DNA of 9,964 bases from JBCAWW01 sp039024315 (GTDB taxonomy: Bacteria > Bacteroidota > Bacteroidia > J057): positions 1 to 9,964 of the forward strand of contig JBCCQN010000269.1 of NCBI GenBank assembly GCA_039024315.1. The letters are read 5' to 3'. Position 1 is the stretch's first letter. Each line of letters starts with the position of its first letter. Shown piece after piece: positions 1 to 6,646 of the stretch. The notes beneath the pieces are model-generated. The model made no database searches, was not told the DNA's origin, and saw nothing but the letters and a program-made list of their open reading frames with translations. The position numbers and the translations under genes were made by a program.

Positions 1-867
1 ATTGTTGTTCGTACCTCTAAAGAACTAGATCTACGCAGTCAGGAAGCAGTCGCAGCCTTTTTCAAGGCTGAAAAACCAGAATATGTCTTTCTGGCCGCTG
101 CCAAAGTTGGAGGCATCGTAGCCAACAACACCTATCGTGCGGATTTCCTATATGACAATTTGGCTATTCAGATGAATGTCATTCATCAAGCCTACGTCCA
201 TAAAGTCGAAAAGCTGCTCTTCCTAGGGAGCTCCTGTATCTATCCAAAGTTTGCGCCTCAACCGATGAAAGAGGACGACCTTTTGACGGGAACGCTTGAG
301 CCTACTAATGAGCCATATGCGATCGCCAAGATTTCTGGTATCAAATTATGCGAAGCTTATCGCGACCAATACGGATGTAATTTTATCTCTGGGATGCCTA
401 CTAATTTGTATGGCCCCAACGATAATTACGACCTGCAAAATAGCCACGTCCTTCCTGCCTTGATTCGCAAGTTCCATGAAGGGAAAGTCAACGGTACCCC
501 TAGTGTAGAAATTTGGGGAGATGGTAGCCCTTTGCGTGAATTCATGCATACCGATGACTTAGCCGCCGCCTGTACTTACCTCATGCGGGAGTACAATGGT
601 CGCCAGTTTGTCAATATCGGTGTCGGAGAAGATATCAGCATCAAAGATCTCGCTTTGATGATCAAAGATGTAGTTGGGTATGAGGGCGAACTCGCTTTCG
701 ATACTTCTAAGCCAACGGGTACTCCACGTAAATTGATGGACTCCAGCCGTTTGTTTGCCACTGGTTTTAAGCCAGAGATCGAGCTACGCGCAGGTATCGA
801 ATCTGTCTATGAAGACTTCAAGTCCCACCAGAGCCAATACGAATCTGGACAAAGGGTACTTGCCTAA
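1..867 (+). CDS. fcl: GDP-L-fucose synthase (GDP-4-keto-6-deoxy-mannose epimerase/reductase), 5'-truncated by window edge
   Basis: This cytosolic short-chain dehydrogenase/reductase converts GDP-4-keto-6-deoxy-D-mannose to GDP-L-fucose with NADPH, the last step after Gmd. The frame is open from base 1 and gives 288 residues. Compared from memory with E. coli Fcl (321 aa), about 30 N-terminal residues are missing, including the GxxGxxG dinucleotide motif. Visible family marks are AAAKVGGIVANNTY, GSSCIYP with Ser77 and Cys79, the YxxxK catalytic pair Tyr106/Lys110 in NEPYAIAK, MPTNLYGP, His149 in NSHVLPALIRKF, REFMHTDDL (179-187) and GTPRKLMD. Ser77, Cys79, Tyr106, Lys110 and His149 match E. 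coli Ser107, Cys109, Tyr136, Lys140 and His179 at a constant offset of 30. Translation ends in tandem TAA-TGA. The gene converges on the opposite-strand polysaccharide operon. It could supply fucose to that glycan, but its membership of the locus is inferred from proximity only. Gmd would be expected upstream, outside the window. Confidence 0.97.
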   Translation: MVVRTSKELDLRSQEAVAAFFKAEKPEYVFLAAAKVGGIVANNTYRADFLYDNLAIQMNVIHQAYVHKVEKLLFLGSSCIYPKFAPQPMKEDDLLTGTLEPTNEPYAIAKISGIKLCEAYRDQYGCNFISGMPTNLYGPNDNYDLQNSHVLPALIRKFHEGKVNGTPSVEIWGDGSPLREFMHTDDLAAACTYLMREYNGRQFVNIGVGEDISIKDLALMIKDVVGYEGELAFDTSKPTGTPRKLMDSSRLFATGFKPEIELRAGIESVYEDFKSHQSQYESGQRVLA

Positions 868-914
868 TGAAACGATAGTGAAAAGCCTTGTGCTTTTCTA
901 ATGAATGCAATATA

Positions 915-948
915 GGCGGAATAGCTTAACAGCTGTTTCGCCTTTTTT
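915..948 (+). terminator. Rho-independent terminator after fcl
   Basis: A 12-bp stem with no mismatches (two G-T wobbles) pairs 915-926 (GGCGGAATAGCT) with 931-942 (AGCTGTTTCGCC) around a TAAC loop. Six T residues follow immediately (943-948). It lies 47 nt downstream of the fcl stop codon on the same strand. Stem strength, short loop and T-tract are all those of a classical intrinsic terminator. The minus strand has no matching T-tract, so it should act only on the fcl transcript. Confidence 0.9.
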
Positions 949-1012
949 GCGCTTCGCACTTTGCAAAAAAACAGTAATCCTCTCTCACTACTTACATCTT
1001 GGCTGCTATTGT

Positions 1013-1038
1013 TTTTTACTGCTGCGCAGAACGCTCAG
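1013..1038. repeat. Direct repeat copy A (26 bp)
   Basis: This copy starts TTTTTACTGCTGCGCAG and continues AACGCTCAG. It matches copy B at 1134-1159 at 25 of 26 positions (C1036 versus T1157). The core CTGCGCAG is a perfect 8-bp palindrome. The flanks of the two copies are unrelated, so the similarity is confined to the element. I do not recognise the family; a short dispersed intergenic repeat is the most likely type. Confidence 0.75.
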
Positions 1039-1133
1039 TTTTGGCTCCTAGCTTTACTAGCCTGGGGCTAGAGGGCCGATTTACCCCCTCAGACCTCACA
1101 AAAGGGATTCTTTGACCAGATGATGATGCTTCA

Positions 1134-1159
1134 TTTTTACTGCTGCGCAGAACGCTTAG
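1134..1159. repeat. Direct repeat copy B (26 bp)
   Basis: This is the second copy of the 26-bp element at 1013-1038, in the same orientation, start to start 121 bp apart, with a single mismatch. It carries the same T5 leader, CTGCGCAG palindrome and AACGCT tail. It lies in the same non-coding convergent region. Confidence 0.75.
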
Positions 1160-1543
1160 CCTCCCCATTTCGAGCTTCTTGAAGGTTTGGCATCAAGTCA
1201 AATATTGGATTAGCTAATAGTTCGCTTATTCTTTGTAAAACCTTACACAGTAGAAATAATCGATAAGTCAAAGCATTTGAAAAATAAGGTCTGCTCACCC
1301 TATATTTACTGTATAACCGCATAAAGACCAGTTGCAGTTAAGCCTTTTAGACCTTTCGCTTGATTGCCTCTTTCTCCCCGAAAGCACCCACTGGCAAAAT
1401 TACGATACAACAAACAAGCATTGCGACTCGTCGCAGGCAAAAGAAATTTGTCTTTTGCAATCATATGCATCCCAAGCTATGATGCAAGGACTTAGGTAGG
1501 TATATAAGTCTTAATGACCCTTGTTTATTCACATCATTCACCT

Positions 1544-1577
1544 GATTCCGGAATTAGCGAAGCTAGTCTCCGGAATC
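1544..1577 (-). terminator. Long hairpin covering the wzy stop codon; possible 3'-end or terminator structure without a T-tract
   Basis: GATTCCGGA (1544-1552) pairs perfectly with TCCGGAATC (1569-1577). Pairing continues inward for six more base pairs (1553-1558 with 1562-1567, one G-T), with one bulged base at 1568 and a 3-nt loop at 1559-1561. The minus-strand gene above it stops at 1563-1565, so the last four wzy codons and the stop lie inside the stem. On the minus strand no T-run follows, so it is not a canonical intrinsic terminator. It could protect the mRNA 3' end or act with Rho. No better terminator for the eight-gene operon is visible before fcl. Confidence 0.4.
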
Positions 1578-2939
1578 ATGGTTTTCGGGCACTCCCTTGC
1601 GAAGCATACGACTGTATTCTGAGCGGAATGTATATAGCGCCGTCGTCATCATCACAAACAATAAGGTATAGGCTTTGAAATGATTGCCAAAAGTCGATTC
1701 TAAAGCTCCTGACAATACAAAGTAAACTAAGAATCCAATATAGACCAGGCTGACCCTAAAACCCCTGTGATAGAGCTTTATGGCGTGATTCATACCCACA
1801 AATAAGACCAGTAAGATGATGCTGACCCCTAAATAGCCTACCTCAAAAAATGCCTGAAAAAAGAAATTGTGGGTGACGATGAGGGAGACATCCTCATAAT
1901 GGTCTGGGGGAAAGATATGGGCATATCGTCTCGCTACGCCTGCCGTCCCTTGGCCATGCTCTCCCCAACCCACAAAGTGGATGGGTTCTGGATCTTGGAT
2001 TTCTTCTAGACATTCTTTCCAAATGACCGTTCTCGCAGAGAGGGTACTAAGATTCTCGGGACCTTGACCACCTCTGGCTAGGACGGTAGCATAAGAAGTT
2101 TGGGCCAAATAGCCCATACTCACCGTAAAAATGAAGGGTAATAGCGGTACCACTAAGACAAACCAGCGGAGCAATCCCGCTAAACGAAACTTAAAAAACA
2201 GATAGACCACGACCACAGTAAGCAAGGTGATCATCATCGTGCCCCTAGAGTCAGCAAACAACAAGAAGCCTAATATGGCAAAGAGGTTAAAGTACATTTT
2301 GCGACGTTTGCCCCGCTTCAACCAGACCGTAGCCAATGCCATGGCATTCATGACTAAGGTCGCTCCAGCCCAGATGGCAAAGAGGGTCGGGTGAGTGCCC
2401 CCAGTAAAGGGGACCGCCTTCTTCGCCATACTGATACCCAAGGCTTTGAGGATCACCATGGCCTCTCCATTGCGCATCACCACAGTTGAAGGATGATTAA
2501 AGCCAAAGACGTAGATGTAAAAGAGTATGGTTACCGCAATGGTAGGTATGCGGATCAGTTTGAGGGTATAACGCGTTAAGACAAAGTCGAAAAACGCAGG
2601 ATTATAATAACGCGCAAAGCGATAACGAGAGCTGATAAATAGGTAAATCACCAGCGAAAAAAGAAAGATAGAAGCTAAGTCGTTGACGTGCCCAATCAGG
2701 GTAGCGCCCTCCCTCGCGGTTCTCAGGATACTGACACCCCAAATTAGTAGAAATGCGATCCAGAGGTAGATGTGAGAGGTAAAAGTCGGTAATTTGAAGT
2801 AGATCCTCGCTTTATTGAGCGCGGTGTAGCGAATCACTCCCAAGAACAAAATCACATTGGGAAGAAACTTCAATAGGGTAGTGGCCCCAAAAAATATTTT
2901 GGCGTTAAAGAGATAGAAAAATAATAACGCATAAGCCAT
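1563..2939 (-). CDS. wzy: Wzy-type polysaccharide polymerase / O-antigen ligase family membrane protein
   Basis: This is a 458-aa, very hydrophobic protein with about ten or more predicted membrane segments. It resembles the O-antigen ligase/polymerase family (Wzy_C type), which joins undecaprenyl-linked repeat units, or ligates glycan, on the periplasmic face. Motifs are FADSRGT (228-234) in the middle helices; a long non-membrane loop at about 276-361 with STLSARTVIWKE and GWGEHGQG (324-331); and VTHNFFFQAFFEVGYLG (355-371) at the loop exit, a usual signature of the family. The ATG start is fixed from upstream by an in-frame TGA four codons before it. It lies 21 nt after the upstream sulfotransferase and is the last gene of the operon. 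Its 3' end lies inside a long hairpin. Polymerase is preferred over ligase because a Wzx-type flippase and glycosyltransferases share the operon, but sequence alone does not separate the two roles. Confidence 0.87.
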   Translation of the reverse strand: MAYALLFFYLFNAKIFFGATTLLKFLPNVILFLGVIRYTALNKARIYFKLPTFTSHIYLWIAFLLIWGVSILRTAREGATLIGHVNDLASIFLFSLVIYLFISSRYRFARYYNPAFFDFVLTRYTLKLIRIPTIAVTILFYIYVFGFNHPSTVVMRNGEAMVILKALGISMAKKAVPFTGGTHPTLFAIWAGATLVMNAMALATVWLKRGKRRKMYFNLFAILGFLLFADSRGTMMITLLTVVVVYLFFKFRLAGLLRWFVLVVPLLPFIFTVSMGYLAQTSYATVLARGGQGPENLSTLSARTVIWKECLEEIQDPEPIHFVGWGEHGQGTAGVARRYAHIFPPDHYEDVSLIVTHNFFFQAFFEVGYLGVSIILLVLFVGMNHAIKLYHRGFRVSLVYIGFLVYFVLSGALESTFGNHFKAYTLLFVMMTTALYTFRSEYSRMLRKGVPENHDSGD

Positions 2940-2954
2940 GTCCGCTAATCATAT

Positions 2955-2959
2955 CCTCC
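2955..2959 (-). promoter_or_regulatory. GGAGG Shine-Dalgarno-like site before wzy
   Basis: This is the only strong purine-rich site I noticed before a gene in this operon. It lies directly after the sulfotransferase stop codon. It is 15 nt from the wzy ATG, which is longer than usual. It is only 2 nt from an out-of-frame ATG at 2952 that opens a 15-codon reading frame overlapping the wzy start. It may help wzy initiation; its geometry is not ideal for either start. Confidence 0.4.
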
Positions 2960-2960
2960 A

Positions 2961-3992
2961 TTAGGAAGCTAATCGCCGCCTAATTGCTTCTCCAATATTG
3001 CGCATCCGATGCAGGTTCATTAGCAAGGCTCCCGTAAGCTTGACAGGAAACGAAGCTATATGAAACAATAGCGCGAAAGGATTGAGTCCCACCTTGATCC
3101 TCTCGTATTGAAATGCATCAAAATATTTGCCACATATCCATTGGCAGATAAAAATCTCTGCTTTAGAAAGTCCTTTTTTCCAACTATCGTTTGCCTTTTG
3201 CTGGATACCATAGCGCTTCTGCCCTCGATTGATGTCTGTGGATGAGCCATTGTACTCTACATCCAGCATGCTAGGCTGATATTCGATCTCTGCAAAATTG
3301 CATATTCGCGCTAAAGTGGTCTGAGGATCGGATGTTACCTCCTCAAAACGCACATTCATTACCTGAGGATGCTCATTAAAAGCCTCCGCTGCTTTCATGG
3401 CGCTAACCCATAATCTACTGATGGTAATGGGATGATAATTCATCCTTAGGCGCCATACTTCCTTACGATGATCCTTGATGTAAGAGTCCACATCATATTT
3501 ACGGCGCCATTTGCGCTTTTGAGAAAGCAAAACCGCTCGCGGATCCCGTACCATATTGATCACTTTGGCCTGTGGAAACATCTCCAAGATTTCCCTCAGA
3601 TAGAACAAGTTTTGCGGGGTCTTCTCGCCCGGAATTTCCTTGCCCTGTTCCAGCGTTCTCCGAAGGAGTACTGCCCGATAAATATCTTGCCGATAAATCT
3701 GCTCACGATCTAAACCTGCTACCAACTCTTGCGCCTCGGCGGCAAACTCCTCGTACTGAAAACTCTTTAAGACGTTATATCGATCTATGAAAAGCAAGCG
3801 CGAAGCTAAGCTCAAAGCTTCCTTCTGATCAATCGGTCTATGCTTATCCTTGACCGACCACAGCTTTTCAAAGAAGTGTAGTTCGTTGAGAAAGTGCACC
3901 TTCGGTGAACGATTGAGCAGACGCATCATGAGCGAGGTCCCACTACGAGAATTACCCACTACAAAAATGATATTTTCTGTCTGCTGACTCAT
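2961..3992 (-). CDS. PAPS-dependent sulfotransferase, first of two (sulfotransferase family, Sulfotransfer_3-like)
   Basis: This 343-aa protein probably transfers sulfate from PAPS to a sugar of the repeat unit. The 5'-phosphosulfate loop is VGNSRSGTSLMMRLL from residue 12, with Arg16-Ser-Gly-Thr-Ser. It is followed by NELHFFEKLW, GEKTPQN (122-128), the 3'-phosphate-binding motif VRDPRAVLLS (148-157), and VRFEEVTSDP (214-223). The tail holds a hydrophobic stretch (about 304-326) that could attach it to the cytoplasmic membrane near lipid-linked substrate. The start ATG overlaps the stop of the upstream flippase gene by 4 bp (ATGA), which points to coupled translation. Lying between a Wzx-like flippase and a Wzy-like polymerase suggests it acts before export on the lipid-linked oligosaccharide. 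It shares the fold but little sequence outside the motifs with the second sulfotransferase upstream. The acceptor cannot be read from sequence. Confidence 0.9.
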   Translation of the reverse strand: MSQQTENIIFVVGNSRSGTSLMMRLLNRSPKVHFLNELHFFEKLWSVKDKHRPIDQKEALSLASRLLFIDRYNVLKSFQYEEFAAEAQELVAGLDREQIYRQDIYRAVLLRRTLEQGKEIPGEKTPQNLFYLREILEMFPQAKVINMVRDPRAVLLSQKRKWRRKYDVDSYIKDHRKEVWRLRMNYHPITISRLWVSAMKAAEAFNEHPQVMNVRFEEVTSDPQTTLARICNFAEIEYQPSMLDVEYNGSSTDINRGQKRYGIQQKANDSWKKGLSKAEIFICQWICGKYFDAFQYERIKVGLNPFALLFHIASFPVKLTGALLMNLHRMRNIGEAIRRRLAS

Positions 3993-5350
3993 ATGCTGCT
4001 TGCTTTTGACGAGATCAAAGGGATCAAAAAGAGGGAGCGTGTCAGCATCCGAAATAGCTCTTTGGTTTTAGGATGAAAAGCATAGCTCAAGTAGGAGGCC
4101 AAGGCTTGAGAGATTAAAGTCGCAATGGCAGCTCCTTTGATACCAAGCCAAGGGATCAACCACCAATTGAGGGCGATATTGACTACCGCTCCCATTATGG
4201 TGCGATATAAAGTGATCTTTTGCAGGTTTTCAGCGATAAGATAATTGCTACTGGCATTACCCAAAAAGACAAAAATCAAGGTCCAACAATGGATCACCAG
4301 AATTTGTCCCGCCTCGGCATATTCTGGCCCGAAAAGATACTCCCAAGTCAATATGCTAGGCCCAAATAGCACCATCGGAATAGTAATGGCTAAAGCCAGT
4401 GCTGCCATGAGGCTAAAATACTTTTCCAGTCGCTGGTGATAAAAAGCTTTGCTCTTTTTTCGAGCATTAAGAATGGCAGGAAACAAGCCTCCTGCGATGA
4501 TAGGCCCAAACACAAACCAAACTTCAGATAAGCGCAGGGCGGCTGAATATTGCCCTACCGCGGCCTTAGCCACTGCTTCGCTGCCGGGCGTCAGGTGCAT
4601 CAGCATCAGCTGATCCGCCCGCATATAAATAAAGATCACCATGCCCGAAAATATCATCGGCCAGGCGTCTTTGATCAACTGCTGGAAATAAGAATTATCC
4701 CATTGAAAGCCTTGGGGCCAACCATAATATTTGACGTAAAAGCCAAAGTAGGCCGATCCCATCACGGCATTTCGGATACTAAAGGCGACACCAAACCAAA
4801 TGAGATCCGCTTTGACATAGATCAAATAGAGTTGGATAGCCGCAAATAGCGTGGTACTAATGCTTCTACTCCAAACAGCATATTGGGATTTGACTTCGGC
4901 TTGAAAAAACTCTTCAAAGGTATCCAGCGTGCGAAAAACGGCCGATATAGCCATGATCAATATCAGCGTATTGGTGATGTCATCATGCACTCCCTCTGGC
5001 AATAGTAGGATGCCGCCAAGGATAATAATAACCGTCCCTAGACCGACTATTAAGCGGGCCAAGAGAGCGGTGCCCAATATTGTAGCCCTTTGCTCAGGAT
5101 TGCCTACTAGATTGCGAACATTGATGCCTTGTAAGCCTAGGCCAATAAATATCAATAAAAACTGAATGATGGCTTTGCCGTAATTGAGGGTACCAAAGCC
5201 TTCTTCTTGCAAGTAGCGAGCTACATAAGCCGTTACCAAAAAGCTGATCCCCATTTGGAGGATTTTACCCCCTGTGAGCCAACTGATATTTTCCAGGTAC
5301 TTTTTGACACCGGGAGACGACTTCAGTTGTATGATCCAATTTTTGAGCAC
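3989..5350 (-). CDS. wzx: Wzx-type oligosaccharide flippase (polysaccharide biosynthesis protein, MOP superfamily)
   Basis: This 453-aa polytopic protein has about 12 hydrophobic segments. It would flip the undecaprenyl-diphosphate-linked repeat unit across the cytoplasmic membrane. Typical family features are the N-terminal NISWLTGGKILQMGISFLV, VARYLQEEGFGTLNYGKA, GLGLQGINVRNLV and, in mid-protein, IYMRADQLMLMHL (241-253), followed by GQYSAALRLSEVWFVFGPII. The start codon is GTG at 5348-5350. An in-frame TAA lies two codons upstream and the next ATG is about 33 residues in, inside the first membrane helix, so GTG is the sensible start. No Shine-Dalgarno is visible. The gene follows a glycosyltransferase after 27 nt and overlaps the next sulfotransferase gene by 4 bp. 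It is a full-length member with no sign of damage. Confidence 0.92.
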   Translation of the reverse strand: MLKNWIIQLKSSPGVKKYLENISWLTGGKILQMGISFLVTAYVARYLQEEGFGTLNYGKAIIQFLLIFIGLGLQGINVRNLVGNPEQRATILGTALLARLIVGLGTVIIILGGILLLPEGVHDDITNTLILIMAISAVFRTLDTFEEFFQAEVKSQYAVWSRSISTTLFAAIQLYLIYVKADLIWFGVAFSIRNAVMGSAYFGFYVKYYGWPQGFQWDNSYFQQLIKDAWPMIFSGMVIFIYMRADQLMLMHLTPGSEAVAKAAVGQYSAALRLSEVWFVFGPIIAGGLFPAILNARKKSKAFYHQRLEKYFSLMAALALAITIPMVLFGPSILTWEYLFGPEYAEAGQILVIHCWTLIFVFLGNASSNYLIAENLQKITLYRTIMGAVVNIALNWWLIPWLGIKGAAIATLISQALASYLSYAFHPKTKELFRMLTRSLFLIPLISSKASSI

Positions 5351-5377
5351 GACTTAAGAGCGATGGCAGCTAGCTAA

Positions 5378-6583
5378 CTATTTGCGCGCGAGGCGCTTCT
5401 GGATGCGTTTGCGCAAAAGGCGCAAGAGGGCTTTGATGGGAATGTGGCTATAATAATAATCAAAGAGATGCCCTGGCTCACGGGCTTCACGGTCGATTAC
5501 GGCAGATTTTTCGACGAGAAAAATATTATTCCCTTTGATGTTTTGCATGATGTTCATCTCAAAGGGTTTGAGTTTGTTGCTAAAGCTCTTGATGGAAGAT
5601 GCTACGGGTTTTTGGGTGAGCACGTAAGGAGACTCAAAGAGCTCCAATTGCTTAATTCCATAAAGGTCCACCACATAGTCGTATTCCGCTAATTCGGGTA
5701 AATAATGATTTAGGATCGCAGGCTCTATTTCAAAATAAGCGTCATAGCGACTATGAGATTCATCTAAGGGCAAAAATTGCAAAGGGGCTCGTCCCATCTG
5801 CAAAGGAGATTGATAATGATTGCCTTGCCCATCAAAATGAGTGCCTGCGTCCATGAAGTTGGTAGAGTATGCCTGAAAGGGCCAGACAAAATACTTGCCT
5901 TCTTCGGTCAGATACTTCAAAAAGTGGTTATCCCAAGCGTGAGCCCCCCAATGCTTAGGTTGCTCCGGAATCGGATCCGAAGGACTAAAACCTGTTTTTT
6001 TGTTCCACCAAGTCCTGAAGGCTCGCCATTGTTTGCGCGTCCAGACCTGACCCCAGGAACAAGGAATCTGCAAAAACAGAGCGGAAGAACCGTCTGGTAC
6101 GGGATAGAAGGGCAGATGATGAGCAAAGGAGTTATTGATGCAACTGTACAAACCAATGCCAGCTACCCGTTCCTCATCCTTATAAAAGTTAGTGGCTTCT
6201 AAGGCGTAACGATAAAAATCTGGGGCTAAAAATAGATCGTCCTCAATGATAAGGACAGAACCATATTGCTCGGTCATATCTGCACAAAGGAGAATATGGT
6301 CCGGCAGATTGACATTTTCCTCCCGCCAGATAACCTCTTTGGGGCCACGGTCCCAAACGAACTCCTGGGCGATGGTAAATACCTCTTCATTTAAGGGATC
6401 AGGTGTGAGAGCACGGTCAATACTGATGACCAATTGTACACCTGCTGGGCAGAAAGATCGTGCCAGAGCGCTTAAGACGCGACGTAGTGAATCGGGGCGA
6501 TTATAGCCCACTATGCAGATAGCTGGTACGTATTCGTACTTACTCAGGTCTGTAGCGAGAGTCTCCGATTTACTTTCAACCAT
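5378..6583 (-). CDS. GT-A fold glycosyltransferase resembling the GNT-I (GT13) type
   Basis: This 401-aa protein is probably a cytosolic, nucleotide-sugar-dependent transferase extending the repeat unit. The N-terminal strand and loop are VPAICIVGYNRPDSLRRVLSAL, with GYNRP at 26-30. Next comes VLIIEDDLFLAPDFYRYALEA, with the metal-binding acidic triad Glu114-Asp115-Asp116, and IPCSWGQVWTRKQWRAF (173-189). The EDD-x-x-x-APDF pattern resembles eukaryotic GNT-I (beta-1,2-GlcNAc transferase) more than ordinary bacterial GT2 enzymes, where DxD is usual. The C-terminal half (about 255-370) has no motif I recognise. The tail after 380 is strongly basic and could bind membrane phospholipid. The ATG start has no evident Shine-Dalgarno. 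It follows the GT4 gene after 63 nt, the longest gap in the operon. Donor and acceptor sugars are unknown; the GNT-I link is from motif memory. Confidence 0.8.
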   Translation of the reverse strand: MVESKSETLATDLSKYEYVPAICIVGYNRPDSLRRVLSALARSFCPAGVQLVISIDRALTPDPLNEEVFTIAQEFVWDRGPKEVIWREENVNLPDHILLCADMTEQYGSVLIIEDDLFLAPDFYRYALEATNFYKDEERVAGIGLYSCINNSFAHHLPFYPVPDGSSALFLQIPCSWGQVWTRKQWRAFRTWWNKKTGFSPSDPIPEQPKHWGAHAWDNHFLKYLTEEGKYFVWPFQAYSTNFMDAGTHFDGQGNHYQSPLQMGRAPLQFLPLDESHSRYDAYFEIEPAILNHYLPELAEYDYVVDLYGIKQLELFESPYVLTQKPVASSIKSFSNKLKPFEMNIMQNIKGNNIFLVEKSAVIDREAREPGHLFDYYYSHIPIKALLRLLRKRIQKRLARK

Positions 6584-6646
6584 AATATCACAGAAGTAAG
6601 TGCTTTTCCCCCAATTATCCTTTGGGAACGGGGTCTATGGCTAAAA

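Larger units (their letters stand above)
868..1562. other. Convergent intergenic region (~695 bp) without a convincing gene
   Basis: This lies between the 3' ends of fcl (+) and the wzy-like gene (-). I see no ORF with recognisable protein character; a 61-codon minus-strand frame at 1137-1322 has no recognisable motif and looks random. The region holds a strong terminator after fcl, a pair of 26-bp direct repeats, and several perfect short hairpins: CTAGCC/GGCTAG at 1057-1071, GCAAAAGA/TCTTTTGC at 1437-1458 and TGCATC/GATGCA at 1466-1486. At its right end is a long hairpin over the wzy stop codon. A second small inverted repeat, TTTTTTGC (943-950) with GCAAAAAA (963-970), overlaps the terminator T-tract. 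I see no tRNA, rRNA or IS ends. It may be decayed DNA or an untranslated region for both transcripts. Confidence 0.7.

Noticed and set aside
965..1021. Possible minus-strand terminator: CAGTAA/TTACTG stem followed by seven T residues on that strand
   Set aside because: The stem is only 6 bp with a 38-nt loop and is too weak to claim, although the T-run is suggestive.
1137..1322. 61-codon minus-strand ORF in the intergenic region
   Set aside because: Not overlapped by a gene, but its composition looks random, its end runs into a repeat copy, and no start signal or known motif is visible.
1395..1402. TAATTTTG on the minus strand, matching the Bacteroidota -7 promoter pattern TAnnTTTG
   Set aside because: No TTTG at about 19-21 nt upstream, and the predicted transcript would run antisense towards fcl without a gene; kept only as a chance match.
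3468..3790. Two overlapping plus-strand ORFs (81 and 72 codons) and a minus-strand frame at 3056-3250
   Set aside because: All are alternative frames of the first sulfotransferase, whose PAPS-binding motifs fix the real frame.
4550..4849. 99-codon plus-strand ORF, with others at 4245-4439 and 4929-5165
   Set aside because: Antisense to the flippase gene; no start signal or domain character.
5777..6202. 141-codon plus-strand ORF, and a 79-codon minus-strand frame at 5917-6156
   Set aside because: Both lie wholly inside the GT-A glycosyltransferase gene in other frames; their residue make-up shows no domain, and the glycosyltransferase frame carries clear motifs.
6610..6626. Inverted repeat CCCAA/TTGGG in the 63-nt gap between two glycosyltransferase genes
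   Set aside because: Only five base pairs and no T-tract on the minus strand; not enough for a terminator or attenuator claim.
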